Source of the DNA: Micropruina sp.
GTDB taxonomy: Bacteria > Actinomycetota > Actinomycetes > Propionibacteriales > Propionibacteriaceae
Direction: 5' to 3'
Length of the DNA stretch: 64,000 nt
NCBI GenBank assembly: GCA_016711205.1
Contig: JADJTM010000001.1
Span: 930,001 to 994,000 of the forward strand
In this document: positions 62,443 through 64,000 of the stretch, piece after piece
Numbering within the stretch: position 1 is the stretch's first letter
How the letters are laid out: each line of letters starts with the position of its first letter
Notes under the pieces: model-generated
Databases searched by the model: none
What the model was told of the DNA's origin: nothing
The model's input: only the letters and a program-made list of their open reading frames with translations
Translations under genes and position numbers: made by a program

Positions 62443-63201
62443 GGCGGTTCCCTTCCATGGGTTCAGCAGGGTTGGATGTGCCGACCAGCCTACGTGCGCC
62501 GCACACCGACCCGTGCGGACGTCGCGCAAGAACCGCACGGTGCACGCCTGCGCACCATCACATCGGCACAGCAACAGTTCTTCGGATTCGCCTTCGGTCG
62601 GGTGAGGGCTGATGCGGGCCCGCGCCACTTTCTGGTGGTTATCAGGCGAGACAGTCGGCCCGCCCGGCCGTGACGCGGAGTTATGGTTGATATGGATACC
62701 CCCTGGGGGTAGCGATATCAACCATTAGTCGGCGTCTTGGCGAGACCCGGTCAGCGAACCGCCGGAAGTCGGCTGATAACCACCACATCCTGGCGTCGGG
62801 TTCGCCATCGGTGCCGACACCGACTGGACCGGCTGAACGGTCAGTGTGATCCGGTGTCCTGCCCGCGGCTGACCTCTGCCTCGGCTGGAACTGTCGATGC
62901 AGTCCTCCGGTGACCTCTGGCCGCCCCGACACGCACAAACGTGTGGTTCTCCACCGACGAATGACAGGGGTCGGGGTGAGATCCCGGCGTTCGCCGGGAT
63001 GACGGTGGGGTACCGGGATGACGGTGGGGTCCCGGGATGACGGTGGGGGTTCCCAGGGATGGCGGAGGGTCGGGGTGAGATCCCGGCGTTCGCCGGGATG
63101 ACGGTGGGTCCCGGGATGACCGTGGGGTCCCGGGATCACGGTGGGGTTCCCAGGGATGGCGGAGGGTGGGGTGCGACCTGCCCGCGGCTGAGCAGCAGCG
63201 C
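62443..63201. repeat. Intergenic region with 99-bp tandem palindromic repeats (62970-63166)
   Basis: A unit starting GTCGGGGTGAGATCCCGGCG occurs at 62970 and 63069. Each copy contains the hairpin GATCCCGGCG-TT-CGCCGGGATGAC plus shorter (T)CCCGGGATGACGGTGGGG motifs. These belong to the same palindromic family as the repeats near 31.2 and 39.7 kb. Apart from the nested palindrome at 62683 and the promoter of the WS/DGAT-like gene, no gene is recognised in this 760-base gap. Confidence 0.8.
62683..62725. promoter_or_regulatory. Nested palindrome with a CsoR-operator-like centre
   Basis: ATGGTTGATAT and ATATCAACCAT form a perfect 11-base inverted repeat. The 21 bases between them contain a second palindrome, TACCCCCTGGGGGTA. 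That inner sequence resembles the GC-rich operators of copper-sensing CsoR repressors. No csoR, copZ or copA gene is near, and the closest start codon (WS/DGAT-like) is about 240 bases away on the minus strand, so its use is unclear. Confidence 0.45.
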
Positions 63202-64000
63202 TCAGCCGCGGCGTCCGTGGCACATCTTGTACTTCTTGCCCGACCCGCAGGGACAGGGCGCGTTGCGACCCACGCCGGCGTACGGATCGTCCGCCACCTC
63301 GCCGGTCTTGACCGCCTCGCCCGTCTCGGAGGGCGCCGAGTAGCTGACCGAGCCCTGCCTGCGCTCGCCTAGGCCCTTGGCCTTCACCACCGGGCGCGCC
63401 TTGGCCTGCGCCGCCGCCGGTGGCTGGGCCGGAGCCTGGGCCGGCTCGTCGACGTCGGCGATCAGCCCGCCCAGCGTGTCGGCGTCCGGCCCGGAGGCGA
63501 TCAGCTCGTCCAGCACCTCGGCGGACATCGGCACCGCCTTGCCGGAGGCGTCCGGCACCAGGCCGACCGGCTGCTGCACGTTCACCTCGAGGTTGAACAG
63601 GAACCCGACGACCTCTTCCATGAACGCCTCCATCATGGCGTTGAACATGGTGCCGCCCTCGCGCTGGTACTCGACCAGCGGGTCTCGCTGAGCCATCGCC
63701 CGCAGGCCGATGCCCTCGCGCAGGTAGTCCATCTCGTACAGGTGTTCACGCCACTTGCGGTCGAGCACGGTCAGCAGCACCTGACGTTCGAGCTCACGCA
63801 TGGTCTCTTCGCCCAGCTCTTCTTCGCGCCGGTCGTAGGCAGCCTGGGCGTCGGCCTTGAAGTCCGCGACCAGTTCGTCGGCAGTCATCTCCACACCCTC
63901 GAAGTCGGCCCGCTTCAGGCCCACCGGGTACAGGGTGCTCATCTGGGTCCAGAGCTGCTCGAGATCCCAGTCCTCGATGAAGCCCTCGGTCGCCCCGCGC
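63202..64000 (-). CDS. secA: Preprotein translocase ATPase SecA, C-terminal part (5' end outside window)
   Basis: The frame is open to the window edge, so only the last ~265 residues are present. Helical scaffold/wing region: 'VLLTVLDRKWREHLYEMDYL', 'REGIGLRAMAQRDPLVEYQR' and 'AFMEEVVGFLFNLEV'. An Ala/Pro-rich linker then leads to the SecB/lipid-binding zinc tail 'RNAPCPCGSGKKYKMCHGRR'. This end is diagnostic for SecA1. Immediately 3' lies the repeat-rich intergenic region. Confidence 0.95.
   Translation of the reverse strand, partial: RGATEGFIEDWDLEQLWTQMSTLYPVGLKRADFEGVEMTADELVADFKADAQAAYDRREEELGEETMRELERQVLLTVLDRKWREHLYEMDYLREGIGLRAMAQRDPLVEYQREGGTMFNAMMEAFMEEVVGFLFNLEVNVQQPVGLVPDASGKAVPMSAEVLDELIASGPDADTLGGLIADVDEPAQAPAQPPAAAQAKARPVVKAKGLGERRQGSVSYSAPSETGEAVKTGEVADDPYAGVGRNAPCPCGSGKKYKMCHGRRG

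Noticed and set aside
62681..63223. A 180-codon minus-strand frame next to secA
   Set aside because: It consists largely of the translated palindromic repeats and has no family features.

Overview
The window is a high-GC chromosomal segment from an actinomycete. The marker genes fit: mycothiol-dependent formaldehyde dehydrogenase (mscR), a PknG-type kinase with a GlnX-like membrane protein, the AdnAB helicase-nuclease pair, bacterial Ku with a LigD-type polymerase domain, the 180 kDa-class NAD-glutamate dehydrogenase, and DUF222/HNH genes. A Propionibacteriales-like organism is possible, but nothing here fixes the genus.

Region by region. (1) 0-11.3 kb is an accessory island: the end of an FAD monooxygenase, a three-gene CBASS-like operon (CD-NTase, E2-E1 protein, and a JAB/nuclease-like/SAVED fusion), an unknown protein, an RraB-like protein, a frameshifted PD-(D/E)XK protein, a tyrosine recombinase, a HepT/MntA-type toxin-antitoxin pair with a palindromic operator, and a small P-loop kinase. 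(2) 11.4-18.7 kb is an operon adnA-adnB-nudC on the minus strand. (3) 18.8-31.2 kb carries cspA, telA and a tightly overlapping signalling operon: unknown, AAA+ ATPase, GlnX-like membrane protein, coiled-coil protein, PknG-like kinase, PP2C phosphatase, VWA protein (frameshifted) and FHA protein. (4) 31.2-40.3 kb is a mobile-element sink. A DUF222/HNH gene is cut into four pieces by three insertions. One of those elements (IS-C) carries a copy of IS-A, which itself carries IS-B. Palindromic repeats flank the block. (5) 40.3-42.4 kb holds a DUF3107 protein and a DEAD-box RNA helicase. (6) 42.4-45.8 kb is a compact thiazole/oxazole-modified peptide (TOMM) cluster: a 10-Cys precursor, a fused E1-like/YcaO cyclodehydratase and a SagB-like dehydrogenase. 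(7) 46-64 kb is mostly housekeeping: mscR plus a metallo-beta-lactamase-fold partner, LigD-type polymerase, a small antitoxin-like protein, trpS with a possible leader, an Excalibur protein, a PHP phosphatase, a fucO scar, NAD-GDH, DUF2505, pruA, Ku, a small conserved protein, a WS/DGAT-like protein lacking its catalytic histidines, and the 3' end of secA.

The strongest leads are the CBASS operon with its JAB-QVK-SAVED fusion, the TOMM cluster with an unfamiliar precursor, the four-level nested insertion structure resolved with target duplications, and the PknG/PP2C pair, which share one reading frame separated by a single UGA. Several genes carry single-base losses in short G or C runs. Either true decay or residual assembly error could explain them, so raw reads should be checked before calling pseudogenes.
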